Shown in pieces: positions 7,758 to 15,862 of a stretch of 25,780 nucleotides of DNA. The DNA lies in NCBI GenBank assembly GCA_035758925.1, contig DASTVV010000194.1:1-25780 (forward strand), in the 5' to 3' direction. The stretch's first letter is position 1. Every line of letters begins with the position of its first letter. The DNA comes from DASPMP01 sp035758925. Its GTDB lineage: Bacteria > Gemmatimonadota > Gemmatimonadetes > Gemmatimonadales > Gemmatimonadaceae. The translations under genes and the position numbers were made by a program. The notes beneath the pieces are model-generated. The model saw nothing but the letters and a program-made list of their open reading frames with translations. It was not told the origin of the DNA and did no database searches.

Positions 7758-8434
7758 ATGAGAAAGACAACGATGGCCGTCAGCGTCGCAGCACTTACCG
7801 CGCTGGTCGGAGGCGCCTGGTTGCACAATCGCGCCGACGCGAAGGAAACGCCGGCCTATCGCTTCGGTGCCGTCGAACGAGGCAACCAGTCGTCCACCGT
7901 TTCCGCGACCGGTGTCCTGAGCGCCGTCCGAACGGTGCAGGTCGGGACCCGGGTGTCCGGCCAGATCTCCTCGATCCTGGCCGACTTCAACGCTCGCGTG
8001 AAGAAGGGTCAGTTGTTCGCCACGATCGATCCGACGCTCCAGCGCCAGACCGTGCAGGATGCGCAGGCCGGCCTCGAGCGGACCCGGGCGCAGCTGGAGC
8101 TCGCGCAGGAGGAATACTCGCGCAACAAGCAGCTCCTCGATGCCAGGATCGTCACGGCGGCGGAGTTCGGCCCGATCAACGCGAACTGAGCGTCGCCAAA
8201 GCGACCGTGAAGTCCGCCGAGATCGCGCTCAGCCGCGCGCGGCAGAATCTCGCCTACACGAACATCTACTCGCCGAGCAATCAGTTTCTTCCCGCCCTGC
8301 GCTTCAATGTGAGCAACGGCGTGGATGTGGGACGCAACTTCAGCGAGACCGAAGGGCGGGTCGTCGACCAGACGGCGCAGTCCTTCGGCACGGGCGTCTC
8401 GTCGAGCATCACGCTCTTCGACGGCTTCAAGAAG
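7758..8434 (+). pseudogene. relic of a MacA-type efflux adaptor, frameshifted and fused to a TolC-like fragment
   Basis: The first 144 codons encode the N-terminal part of an HlyD/MacA periplasmic adaptor. It has a signal or anchor segment (AVSVAALTALVGGAWL), the biotinyl-lipoyl-like half (VSATGVLSAVRTVQVGTRVSGQISSI, cut here to its key parts VSATG and GTRVSGQI), and the start of the helical hairpin. A stop follows INAN at 8187. Shifting frame by one base restores LSVAKATVKSAEIALSRAR and NLAYTNIYSP, the rest of the hairpin, so one lost base near 8186 explains the break. From 8276 the same frame changes family: LPALRFNVSNG, FSETEGRVVDQ and SSSITLFDGFKK look like the N-terminal part of a TolC-type outer-membrane channel. 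That match stops at 8434, and the next gene's stop is 30 bases on. The adaptor's second half, any MacB ABC component and most of TolC are missing. The frameshift could be an assembly error; the fusion is harder to dismiss. Confidence 0.75.
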
Positions 8435-8463
8435 TGTCGCGACGCTGAATTCGGATGCACAAG

Positions 8464-9285
8464 CTACTTCGACGCGGCCTGCGGCCCGCCGAGCAATTGC
8501 CACAGCACGACGTACTCGTTCGGCTGCGTGGCAAGACGGTACTGGAATGGTCGCTCGAGAAAGCGGATCGAGAGCAGTACGACCACGAGCACGGCTACGA
8601 CCGAACCGAGGAAGAAACCGGCCGGTCGATGATACGTGAGGCTCGCCATGCTCGCGCCCGACACGATGATGAGACTGCTGCCTATCAGGATCCACCAGAG
8701 CATCGGTGGCAGTCGTTGTCGGCTGAAGAAGAGTCGCTCGCGCCGCTGTTCGCCGATGGCGAGCAGCTTGTTCACCGCTGTTCCCTGGAGGGTTCCTTCC
8801 CAGGACGACTGGGGCTTGAAGCGCCCGAGCGTCGACCACATGTCGGTCAGCGCACGCGTCGTGGTCTCACTCCCCTGCCCACGCTTCATCAGCGGGAGCT
8901 CGGAATCGATCAGCGTCTGGAGGTATCGGTAGACGTCGGACTGCATCTCGTCCGAGAACGGCTTGGGCAGGTTCGACGCGATGCGAGACATGTCCGCCAT
9001 CGCGCTGACTTCCGCGGTCATGGAGCTCTGCAGCTGTCGCAGCTGCGTCCACGAGTTCGACAGCATGAAGCCCGAGATCAGGCCGTAGAAGCTGCCCACC
9101 GTTCCCAGCAGGAACGGCACGACCTTCTCCGCGTGTGCGATTTCGGTCTGAGTCAATCGGCGACGCAACAGGTCGCGCGACCACACCACGATCGCGACGC
9201 ACGGTACGACGAAGAGCACAACTTGCAGGGCTATCGGCACTCTTGCGTGGGCGGCAAGGCTCAGACCGCGCTCAAGGTAGGCCAC
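8464..9285 (-). CDS. DUF4239-family membrane protein
   Basis: A 273-residue integral membrane protein. The first membrane segment is around residues 18-36 (ALQVVLFVVPCVAIVVW). A second around 55-76 contains FLLGTVGSFYGLISGFMLSNSW, the signature of the DUF4239 (bestrophin-like) family. A long helical loop with LPKPFSDEMQSDVYRYLQTLI and ELPLMKRGQG follows, then two more segments around 196-216 and 222-241. Function in the family is unproven. The GTG at 9285 has no good Shine-Dalgarno; a GTG about 16 codons later is an alternative. It sits downstream of the DUF5916 gene in the same direction, with a hairpin between them, and its stop lies next to the TolC-like relic. Confidence 0.75.
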   Translation of the reverse strand: MAYLERGLSLAAHARVPIALQVVLFVVPCVAIVVWSRDLLRRRLTQTEIAHAEKVVPFLLGTVGSFYGLISGFMLSNSWTQLRQLQSSMTAEVSAMADMSRIASNLPKPFSDEMQSDVYRYLQTLIDSELPLMKRGQGSETTTRALTDMWSTLGRFKPQSSWEGTLQGTAVNKLLAIGEQRRERLFFSRQRLPPMLWWILIGSSLIIVSGASMASLTYHRPAGFFLGSVVAVLVVVLLSIRFLERPFQYRLATQPNEYVVLWQLLGGPQAASK

Positions 9286-9289
9286 CGTG

Positions 9290-9325
9290 CGACGGGCCGC
9301 CGCGCTCGCGCGCGACGGCCCGTCG
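9290..9325 (-). terminator. GC-rich hairpin after the DUF5916 gene
   Basis: CGACGGGCCG (9290-9299) is perfectly complementary to CGGCCCGTCG (9316-9325), with a 16-base loop. It starts 18 bases after the stop of the DUF5916 gene. No T run follows on the minus strand, so it would be a weak or non-canonical terminator, or a transcript-stabilising hairpin. Confidence 0.45.
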
Positions 9326-9343
9326 TCCCCCCTTCAACTGCGA

Positions 9344-11995
9344 CTAGCGACTGAGCCAGTACGCGGCCTTGATCAGGAACGTATTGTCCGGATGCAGGTC
9401 GAACAGCTGGCGGAAATCGCGCGACCATGCCTGGCTGAACTGATCCTTGAGCGGATCCGGCCCCGAGCGCCCGTGCTGCCACACCAGGAACAGCGTGGAT
9501 CCCGGCCGATACTCCCACCGCACGACGCTGTTCGTGATCAACGCGGTCGACTTGAACGTCGTCGCCGCGGTCGACGGCGGCGTGAAGGCCTGGAATCGAT
9601 CGTCGTACTTCTCGGCGCCCGGGTTGGCGCTCAGCTCGCGGAAATCGGAGAACGTTCCCCGCGCCGTGAATGGCTGTGCGTACAGCTCCAGCGTCAGGTC
9701 GGGCGTCATCGTGTAGTTCATCCGCACGTTCATCGACGTCGTGCGCTGCTCGAGATGGGCAAACGAGTAGTGTGTCGCGAACGGAGCTGTCGCGTCCGTG
9801 AACTTGCCGAAGTGCTGTGTGTTGTTGTGGTCGGTGCTGAAGTCTGTCCCGATCGAGAGCGAGAACTGGGTCGACATGCGGAAGCTGAGATACGGACTGA
9901 GCGCGTGGCCGGTCGTCTTGCCTTCGTCCGTGTGCCAGTAATTGAACCAGAATCCGCCGGACACCACGCGCCTGCTGTCGCTGTTGAACCCACCCCACGG
10001 ATAGAACCCGCGCGAGCCACGCACCGGCGGACCACCGCGCGTGCAGTTGCGGTCGCAGTAGCTCTCCGTCAGCCGATCGATGGTGGTGCCGAGGTGGACG
10101 TCCCAGTTGTTCAGGAAGCCAAGGTTATCCAGCCCCATATGTCCGTTGAAGTTCAGCGCGTTCTGCAGCCGCGCGCCGGATGTGTTCCAGGTCTCCCAGT
10201 GGTTGCCGTTCAGCTGCGCCCACCGGTAGATGCCGCGGGCCTCGCGCCACGAGAGCGCTGCCCACGTGCTCCAGTCCGTGTAGTCCGCGCGACGCAGGAA
10301 GCCGAGGTCGTTCACATCGAAGCCGGGCGACGTCCGGATCACGCTCGTCTCGAAACGCGTGATGCCGCCCGAGTACTTGCCGAACTTCAGCTGTGACGAG
10401 TAGCCCGAGAGCGACGTGCGCGACGAGTCCACCGTGAGCTTGTCACCCGGCTGCTGGTAGTAGTGCACCGAGCTGGTTTGTGTCGCCGCGATGGCTTCCG
10501 GCGTACCGGTGACACGCGACGCGGCGAACATGCCCGAGAGCTCGTAGCGGCGCTTCGAGAACCGGTTGCGGAAGGTAGCGCCGGTGGCGTATGCGGTGCC
10601 GTGCATGTAAGGATCAGTCCACTGGTCCATCGTGCGGTTCACCGCCGTGCCGATCCAGCTGATGCCCATGTCACCGCCGCGGAGGTCCTGTTGCGCGCGC
10701 AGCAGCCCGAAGTTGGTGAATGGCTCAACGGTGCGGCGCTCGGCGCCAGGTGCAGCGGCAACACCGTCCACTCGTGGCGTGATCGCGTCCAGCGCGGCGA
10801 ACGAGAGGCCGCTCGGCGTGCGGCCGGTCAGCTTGGCCGCGGTCGCAATCGTCGTGGAGGTCGGCGTCGTGTTGTCGCCGTAGAGACCTCGCAGCGCAGG
10901 CGATCGCCCGATGCGCCGCGAATAAAACAGCCCTTCATTGGTCGAGCAGTCCACCACGATGTAGCAGTTCAGGTTGAACTGATACAGGCCGGAGCCCTCG
11001 ACGAAGAACGGCCGGCGCTCCCCCAGGAACGTCTCGAACGCCGTGAGGTTCACCACGGACGGATCCGATTCCACCTGGCCGAAGTCCGGATTCACCGTCG
11101 CGTCGAGTGTGACATTCGGCGTGATGCCGAGCTTGACGTCGCCGCCAACGGTCATCTCCTGATTGCGATCATAGGTGGACGACGCGTTGAGACGCTGCAC
11201 GTTCTTGGTGACGGCGTATGGCGTCACCTCCATTCGACGCTCGGTCGATAGGCCGACCAGTCCGGAGATCTCGCCCAGCTGCGACGAGAGACCCGCCTTC
11301 TTGGGCGACCAGAGCGGCCAGCTCACGCGTTCGCGGTAGCGCTCGATGTCGCGCCAGATGCCGAACCCGAACGTGTTGCTCGCGGCCTTGTTGTAGCGCA
11401 TCTGCGAGAGAGGGATGCGGAACTCCGCCGTCCAGCCGAGCGAGTCCACCGTGGTGGCTACGTCCCAGATGCCGTTCCACGAGTCGTCCTCGTTGCCGTC
11501 GTTGCTCATCGAGTAGTCGCGCTTCACGCCGTCGGGATTCACGGCGAACTCGTAGCCGCTGCGCTTGTCATTATAGGAATCGATGAGGAGCTTGATCTGG
11601 TCCGACGGACCGCGCTGGTCACGGCGCGAAAGCGCGCGCATGATGCTGTCTGGGTGCGGGTCGAACATCCGCACGAAGACGTAGAGATTCCTGGCGTCGT
11701 AGGAGACGCGGAATTCCGTGCGGAACGATGGCTCGCTGTCCACCTTCGGCTCGAACTGGCGAAACTGCGTGTACCGCGCTGCGGTGAGCCAGACCGGGTC
11801 CAGATCGCGGCCGTCGATGCTGACCGCACCTGCGGCGCGCACCGCCATCGCGGTGGTCGCCGATGAAGGAGTCGCTTCGCCGTTCGCGGCTTGGGGGCTG
11901 GGCGTCGGAGCCTGCGGGGTCTGACCTGTCGCGGCAGTCGGCGGCAGCACCAGGGCGAAGGCGGCAGCGATCATCGCAGTGGCGCGTGAGACCAT
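9344..11995 (-). CDS. DUF5916 outer-membrane protein with N-terminal CBM9-like domain
   Basis: An 883-residue exported protein. The signal peptide is around residues 1-23 (MIAAAFALVLPPTAATGQ follows MVSRATA). After a Pro/Ala/Thr-rich linker, residues about 50-230 form the CBM9-like domain seen in DUF5916 proteins: IDGRDLDPVW, VSYDARNLYVFVRMFDP, GYEFAVNPDGVKRDY, WTAEFRIPLSQMRY. The central block contains VNPDFGQVESDPS, ERRPFFVEG and GLFYSRRIGR, the family's most typical strings. The rest alternates in short aromatic-rich strands and ends in a beta-barrel style. The family is often found with carbohydrate or peptide uptake systems, but its biochemical role is unproven. ATG 11995 is chosen because GAGGATCCACC precedes it and the signal peptide follows; the frame extends upstream to 12076. 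It is likely in the outer membrane. Confidence 0.9.
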   Translation of the reverse strand: MVSRATAMIAAAFALVLPPTAATGQTPQAPTPSPQAANGEATPSSATTAMAVRAAGAVSIDGRDLDPVWLTAARYTQFRQFEPKVDSEPSFRTEFRVSYDARNLYVFVRMFDPHPDSIMRALSRRDQRGPSDQIKLLIDSYNDKRSGYEFAVNPDGVKRDYSMSNDGNEDDSWNGIWDVATTVDSLGWTAEFRIPLSQMRYNKAASNTFGFGIWRDIERYRERVSWPLWSPKKAGLSSQLGEISGLVGLSTERRMEVTPYAVTKNVQRLNASSTYDRNQEMTVGGDVKLGITPNVTLDATVNPDFGQVESDPSVVNLTAFETFLGERRPFFVEGSGLYQFNLNCYIVVDCSTNEGLFYSRRIGRSPALRGLYGDNTTPTSTTIATAAKLTGRTPSGLSFAALDAITPRVDGVAAAPGAERRTVEPFTNFGLLRAQQDLRGGDMGISWIGTAVNRTMDQWTDPYMHGTAYATGATFRNRFSKRRYELSGMFAASRVTGTPEAIAATQTSSVHYYQQPGDKLTVDSSRTSLSGYSSQLKFGKYSGGITRFETSVIRTSPGFDVNDLGFLRRADYTDWSTWAALSWREARGIYRWAQLNGNHWETWNTSGARLQNALNFNGHMGLDNLGFLNNWDVHLGTTIDRLTESYCDRNCTRGGPPVRGSRGFYPWGGFNSDSRRVVSGGFWFNYWHTDEGKTTGHALSPYLSFRMSTQFSLSIGTDFSTDHNNTQHFGKFTDATAPFATHYSFAHLEQRTTSMNVRMNYTMTPDLTLELYAQPFTARGTFSDFRELSANPGAEKYDDRFQAFTPPSTAATTFKSTALITNSVVRWEYRPGSTLFLVWQHGRSGPDPLKDQFSQAWSRDFRQLFDLHPDNTFLIKAAYWLSR

Positions 11996-12294
11996 TGGTG
12001 GATCCTCGTTGACGTTTGACGAGTGGTTCGACAACCAGTCGTCCCATTTGGTTGGGACGGTATGCTGAAAATTCAACAGCGCCGCTGAAAAATCAACACT
12101 GCGTACGTGGTGGGGACCTGTCCGGCCTCGAATCGGCCCAATTGAGGTGTCGGCAGGCCCGAGATCGGACGGCCAACCGGCCCGTCACGAGTTCGGCGGC
12201 GTCGCCGGTGCTCGGTGTTGCTGGTTGATGCGAGAGCTCACCGATCTACGGGAGCCGGCCTACCCCGGTTTCTCTGCGCCGTGGCGAGGCGAAC
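11996..12294. other. intergenic region between two leftward genes
   Basis: The part nearest the DUF5916 start contains two AT-rich direct repeats (listed separately) that stand out from the GC-rich background and would sit in that gene's promoter zone. The rest, about 12105-12294, is GC-rich and shows nothing I can name. Confidence 0.5.
12064..12098. promoter_or_regulatory. pair of direct repeats upstream of the DUF5916 gene, possible operator
   Basis: GCTGAAAATTCAACA (12064-12078) and GCTGAAAAATCAACA (12084-12098) match at 14 of 15 positions. Their starts are exactly 20 bases apart, close to two helical turns. They lie 69-103 bases upstream of the DUF5916 start codon, where a regulator or promoter would act. 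On the minus strand they read TTGATTT and TTGAATT, which could also serve as -35-like boxes. Confidence 0.45.
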
Positions 12295-12987
12295 TCAACC
12301 TGCTGACGCGAGCGCCTCTGAGTCGGCGGGATCGAGCTTGAAGTCGAAGACGCCGAAGTTCTCGCGATTGTATTTCGTCGCCAGCCGCTTGACGACAGCG
12401 CTCCGCAACACCGCCCCTTGGCCCAGCGGACTGTACGCCTCGGTCACGATCTTGTATCGCGAGTGATACTCGCGCAGCTCGCGCTGGGGCTGGCCGGGAT
12501 ACAGCTCCACCTGGTTGACCGCCGGCGTGACACCCGTCGCGTCGACTACACGCTCGATCTGCGTTGGCGAAAAGTTGGACACGCCGATCGACCGGACGCG
12601 TCCGTCGTCGCGCAGCTTCACGAACGCGCGCCAGCTCTCGACGTAGAGATCTCGCTCCGGGTGAGGCCAGTGAATGAGGTATAGGTCCACCACGTCCATC
12701 CCCAGCCGCTTCACACTGCCGTCGAAGGCCCGCAGCGTCTTGTCATAGCCCTGGTCGTCGGCGTCCAGCTTCGTCGTGACCACGATCGCGCTGCGCGAAA
12801 TACCCGACGAGCGAACACCCTCGCCCACTCCCGCCTCGTTTCCATACATGGTCGCGGTATCGATGAGGCGATACCCCACCGACAGTGCGGTCCCCACTGC
12901 GCTCCTCGCCTCCCGATCCGACATCGGCCAGGTGCCCAGCCCGATGCGGGGGATCGAATGTCCGTCGTTGAGCGGAAGCGGATCCAT
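12295..12987 (-). CDS. aldo/keto reductase with internal deletion in the cofactor-binding region
   Basis: The protein has 230 residues, against about 270-280 usual for this 2,5-diketo-gluconate-reductase-like branch. The N-terminal part is normal: IPRIGLGTW, D43 and Y48 (DTATMYGNE), K73 (TTKLD), H106 (DLYLIHWP), GVSNFSPTQIERV, PAVNQVELYP and AYSPLGQGAVL. After VVKRLATKYN it jumps directly to RENFGVFDFKLD. In relatives these two blocks are separated by about 30 residues containing the AQVVLRW helix and the IPKS...R motif that binds the NADPH 2'-phosphate. The reading frame stays open, so this is an in-frame deletion. The tetrad is intact but cofactor binding should be damaged; it may be a decaying gene. 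The ATG at 12987 has AAGGG just upstream. Confidence 0.85.
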   Translation of the reverse strand: MDPLPLNDGHSIPRIGLGTWPMSDREARSAVGTALSVGYRLIDTATMYGNEAGVGEGVRSSGISRSAIVVTTKLDADDQGYDKTLRAFDGSVKRLGMDVVDLYLIHWPHPERDLYVESWRAFVKLRDDGRVRSIGVSNFSPTQIERVVDATGVTPAVNQVELYPGQPQRELREYHSRYKIVTEAYSPLGQGAVLRSAVVKRLATKYNRENFGVFDFKLDPADSEALASAG

Positions 12988-13052
12988 GGCCCTTGAGTCA
13001 AAGTGACCTTAGCCAGGCGGGCAATGCCCCTCAGCCGCGCCATAATCTGTCA

Positions 13053-13084
13053 TCTCTGTGACTCTGGGCTCTCCGTGGTTCAAG
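13053..13084. repeat. degenerate half copy of the CACAGAG repeat
   Basis: TCTCTGTGACTCTGGGCTCT followed by CCGTGGTTCAAG matches one arm of the repeat at 23098-23130 (TTCTCTGTGTTCTCTGTGCG, then CTCTGCGGTTCAA), with the same order of CTCTGTG units and the GTGGTTCAA end. No inverted partner is visible. It lies in the short gap between the second aldo/keto reductase and the propeller-like gene. Confidence 0.6.
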
Positions 13085-13142
13085 CATGCGGGAGCCCGCC
13101 GGCATCCCAATCAGCGAGTGAATGCCCAACCAGGAAATCGAC

Positions 13143-13814
13143 ATGCATCCCCGTCTTCTGCTGCTCGCCAGCCTCGCCTCGTTGCCGACATCCTCGGCAT
13201 TCTCGTGGGACCGCATGACGGCAGATGCGGGGTTCCCGCCGAGCTACAACTTTCCCGTTCACGTTGCGGCAGACGGCCGCTTCGTCGCGCTCCATCCCGC
13301 GGGCACCTGGATCTCGCGAGACGCGGTCACATGGACCAGAGGCGCGCTGCCGTGGAGCGGCATGAACTCGGCGTACCTCAGGTACATCCAGCATGCGGGC
13401 GCCACGTGGGCTCTCGGCACGCTCAACGGAAACTACGAGCAGTTCTCGGTAAGCCCGGTGATCCGTCGGACGTCGGACTATGCCGCGTGGGAAACGGTTG
13501 GGAGATCGACGACGCTGCCGCAGCTCGTGTTCTACGCGGCGACGAGCTTTCGCGGCGCGATGTGGATCCTCGGTGGCTACAACCACTCGCGACTGGCTGG
13601 AGGCACGCCGGTGGCCTTCGCCGACAAGTTGTGGATGGTAGGCGCAAACCGGTCGGGCCGCTTCGACTCCGCGGTGCTGGTGACCGACGACATGCGCGCG
13701 TGGCGGCAGGAGTCGACGCCGTGGTCGCCGCGCGGCGGCGTCGCGGCATGGGTGGACGTGGATGGCAAGCACAAGGGCGGTATGGGAATGGGAAGTGGGA
13801 ATGGGCCCGGCTAG
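13143..13814 (+). CDS. secreted beta-propeller/kelch-like protein, probably truncated
   Basis: This encodes a 223-residue exported protein. Residues 1-19 are a signal peptide (MHPRLLLLASLASLPTSSA). The mature part has propeller-like blade repeats: FSWDRMTADAGFP, NFPVHVAADGRFVALHPAG, WISRDAVTWTRGALPWSGM, then WILGGYN, DKLWMVGAN and VTDDMRAWRQESTPWSPRGGV. The SRDxxTW and TDDMRAW phrases are typical of kelch or BNR-like blades. The protein stops mid-blade: after WVDVDGK it runs into HKGGMGMGSGNGPG, which is translated from the left arm of a G-rich inverted repeat. Related propellers would continue, so the 3' end was probably lost when the repeat arrived. The start could also be ATG 13122, seven codons earlier. 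Confidence 0.7.
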   Translation: MHPRLLLLASLASLPTSSAFSWDRMTADAGFPPSYNFPVHVAADGRFVALHPAGTWISRDAVTWTRGALPWSGMNSAYLRYIQHAGATWALGTLNGNYEQFSVSPVIRRTSDYAAWETVGRSTTLPQLVFYAATSFRGAMWILGGYNHSRLAGGTPVAFADKLWMVGANRSGRFDSAVLVTDDMRAWRQESTPWSPRGGVAAWVDVDGKHKGGMGMGSGNGPG

Positions 13815-13850
13815 AGTCTGTCCATCCGCCCATTCCCATTCCCATTTCCC
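13784..13850. repeat. inverted repeat with a G-quadruplex motif on each strand
   Basis: The left arm 13784-13805 has four GGG runs with 3-4 base spacers (GGGAATGGGAAGTGGGAATG, then GG). The right arm 13829-13850 has four CCC runs with ATT or ATTT spacers. The arms are near-complementary around a 23-base loop. The left arm overlaps the last codons of the propeller gene, and the right arm ends 15 bases from the stop of the convergent GH3 gene. It could act as a two-way terminator. Confidence 0.7.
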
Positions 13851-13864
13851 ATTCCGCAGTTGTC

Positions 13865-15829
13865 CTACCTGTACCGCAGCCCGTGGCCGAATCGGAACAA
13901 CGGGTTCTCCGAGTCGAATGGCACGTCCTCCTTCTGTTTTAGCACAGCGTCCCATGACGACGGCATCTCGAATGGCAACTTGCCTTCCGGCTTGAAGCGG
14001 CCGAACAGCACGTCGAGTATCGCGTCGTTCGACGCGCCGAAATTACCGACGATAGCGCGCGCCGAGTCCGCGAGCTGCGGAATCACGAGCGGTCGATCCA
14101 GATAGACGGTGATCACTGTCGGCTTCAGTCGCATGATCGCACGTACCGGCTTCAGCTCTTCGTCGGTGTAGTACAGTCGCCCCTGGTGGAACAGTGTTCC
14201 GCGGTCGTGGTCGAACGGGGGCTCGAGGTTGAGGATCGCGACGTCCGCCTCCTCTGGCGTCTTCACGACGGTCCCGTACTTCGCCGCAATCGCCGTATCG
14301 AGATTCTCCACGTAGATCCGCGTGCCCGACGCGAGCGGCAGCGTCGCCTTGCCGCTGGTCTCCGTGTTGATGAGCAGTACCTGCGAGCGTCGCTGTGTCT
14401 CGTCGCCGAGCCGCCTGGCCTCCGGCGTGCCGACAGTCTTTGGTACGGCGGCGACGTCCACATAAGGGTTCTCGAAGAGGCCAAGCTGGAACTTGAGCGT
14501 GAGCAGCTTGCGCACGGATTGGTCGAGGCGTGACTGCGGAATGGCGCCTTCGTTGACCAGCTGTACGAGGTAGTCCGGGCGCATCTCCCCCCCGAATTGG
14601 TCCACGCCGGCGTCGAGCGCCTTCCGCGCTTTCTGATAGGGCGGCAGGCTCTCGACGCCATAGTCCTTCACGCCGCCGAACGGAATGAATCGCTCGAGGT
14701 CGACGCCGAAGAGCTTCGGAGGAGTGAGCAGCCCCCAGTCAGTGAGCACCACACCCTTGAACCCGAGCGTGTCGCGCAGCAGGTCCGTGATCATCTGGCG
14801 ATTGAAGTTGAAACCCACGTCTTCCTTCGTGAGCCCTACCGGCACGCCGTAGTACGGCATCATGAGCGCGGTGCCCGCCGCGATTGCGGCGCGGAACGGG
14901 ATCAGGTGGTAGGACAGGTTGTGTCCCGGATACACCTGGTCTTTTCCATAGCGAAAGTGCGGATCCCACCCGTCTTTCTGCGGACCGCCGCCGGCAAAGT
15001 GCTTGGTGACGGTGGCGACGCTCGTGGGCCCGAGTGTGTCGCCCTGGAATCCGCGCACGTAGGCTGCCGTCAACTTTGCCGCGAGATTCGCGTCCTCCCC
15101 GAACGTCCCGTTGATGCGCGCCCAGCGCGGCTCGGTGGCGACGTCCGCCATGGGATGCAGCGCCATGTGAATCCCGATCGTGCGATAGTCGCTGGCGGCA
15201 TATCGCGCGAACTGCTGCACCAGCGTGCTGTCGCCGATCGCGGCGAAGCCGATGGGATCGGGCCAGTGCGAGAACTCGCGCATGTCGAACGCAAACACGG
15301 ACTTCTGCATCGACACGGCGTGTCGCGGGTCCGTCGCGATCGTCGCCGGGATCCCCAGTCGGGTGCGCTCGGCCAGATGCTGCACGTTGTTCAGCCAGCG
15401 CGCGGTCTCCTGCGCGCCGCCGAGCGACAGCAGGTTGAAGAAGTTGATGTTCCGCTCGAAGAGCGCGATCTGCACCGGCATGAAGTTCATCGGCTCGGAC
15501 GGGCCGGCGATCTCACCGTTCTTTCCCGGCGCAATGATGTTGTGGAAGAACATTCCTGCTTTCTCTTCCAGTGTCATTTGCACGAGCAGATTCTCGACGC
15601 GCGTCGGAATCGGTTGCCGAAGGTCCTCGTAAAGATCCAGCTTGCCGTTCTTGTTCAGGTCGCGGAACGTGAAGCCGCCGATCTGGATCGTGTCCGCCGG
15701 CCTGCCGATCAACTTCTCGGCGGCACGGATGTCGGAGGATCGGCCGTAGACGAAGTAGCCGACCAACGCGACCGCGAGGAGGACGAGGCTGCCGACGATG
15801 AGGCCGAGGACCTTGAGGGCTCTCTTCAT
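13865..15829 (-). CDS. membrane-anchored glycoside hydrolase family 3 protein
   Basis: A 654-residue GH3 enzyme. One N-terminal transmembrane segment (residues about 5-28, VLGLIVGSLVLLAVALVGYFV) anchors it, with no lipobox or cleavage site. Residues 57-68, DLNKNGKLDLYE, form an EF-hand-like calcium loop typical of this GH3 branch. The barrel domain follows: MTLEEKAGMFFHN, IPATIATDPRH, EPRWARINGTFGEDANL, KHFAGGG, and the nucleophile D364 in GVVLTDWG. The second domain ends GKLPFEMPSSWDAVLKQKED and DSENPLFRFGHGL. Unlike the enzyme at 5209 it has no fibronectin-like tail. The substrate is probably a beta-glycoside but not deducible. ATG 15829 is chosen because the basic residues and anchor start there; no clear Shine-Dalgarno is seen, and the frame extends upstream to 15883. 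Confidence 0.9.
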   Translation of the reverse strand: MKRALKVLGLIVGSLVLLAVALVGYFVYGRSSDIRAAEKLIGRPADTIQIGGFTFRDLNKNGKLDLYEDLRQPIPTRVENLLVQMTLEEKAGMFFHNIIAPGKNGEIAGPSEPMNFMPVQIALFERNINFFNLLSLGGAQETARWLNNVQHLAERTRLGIPATIATDPRHAVSMQKSVFAFDMREFSHWPDPIGFAAIGDSTLVQQFARYAASDYRTIGIHMALHPMADVATEPRWARINGTFGEDANLAAKLTAAYVRGFQGDTLGPTSVATVTKHFAGGGPQKDGWDPHFRYGKDQVYPGHNLSYHLIPFRAAIAAGTALMMPYYGVPVGLTKEDVGFNFNRQMITDLLRDTLGFKGVVLTDWGLLTPPKLFGVDLERFIPFGGVKDYGVESLPPYQKARKALDAGVDQFGGEMRPDYLVQLVNEGAIPQSRLDQSVRKLLTLKFQLGLFENPYVDVAAVPKTVGTPEARRLGDETQRRSQVLLINTETSGKATLPLASGTRIYVENLDTAIAAKYGTVVKTPEEADVAILNLEPPFDHDRGTLFHQGRLYYTDEELKPVRAIMRLKPTVITVYLDRPLVIPQLADSARAIVGNFGASNDAILDVLFGRFKPEGKLPFEMPSSWDAVLKQKEDVPFDSENPLFRFGHGLRYR

Positions 15830-15862
15830 TCGAGCGCGTAGGGAGCGAAGGTTGATTTCCCC

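Noticed and set aside
8455..9354. 299-residue open frame on the plus strand
   Set aside because: Antisense to the DUF4239 membrane protein; no recognisable domain and shadow-type composition.
14597..15841. 414-residue open frame on the plus strand
   Set aside because: Antisense shadow of the second GH3 gene, which has the nucleophile and other family motifs; the plus-strand translation is low-complexity Arg/Glu/Val.
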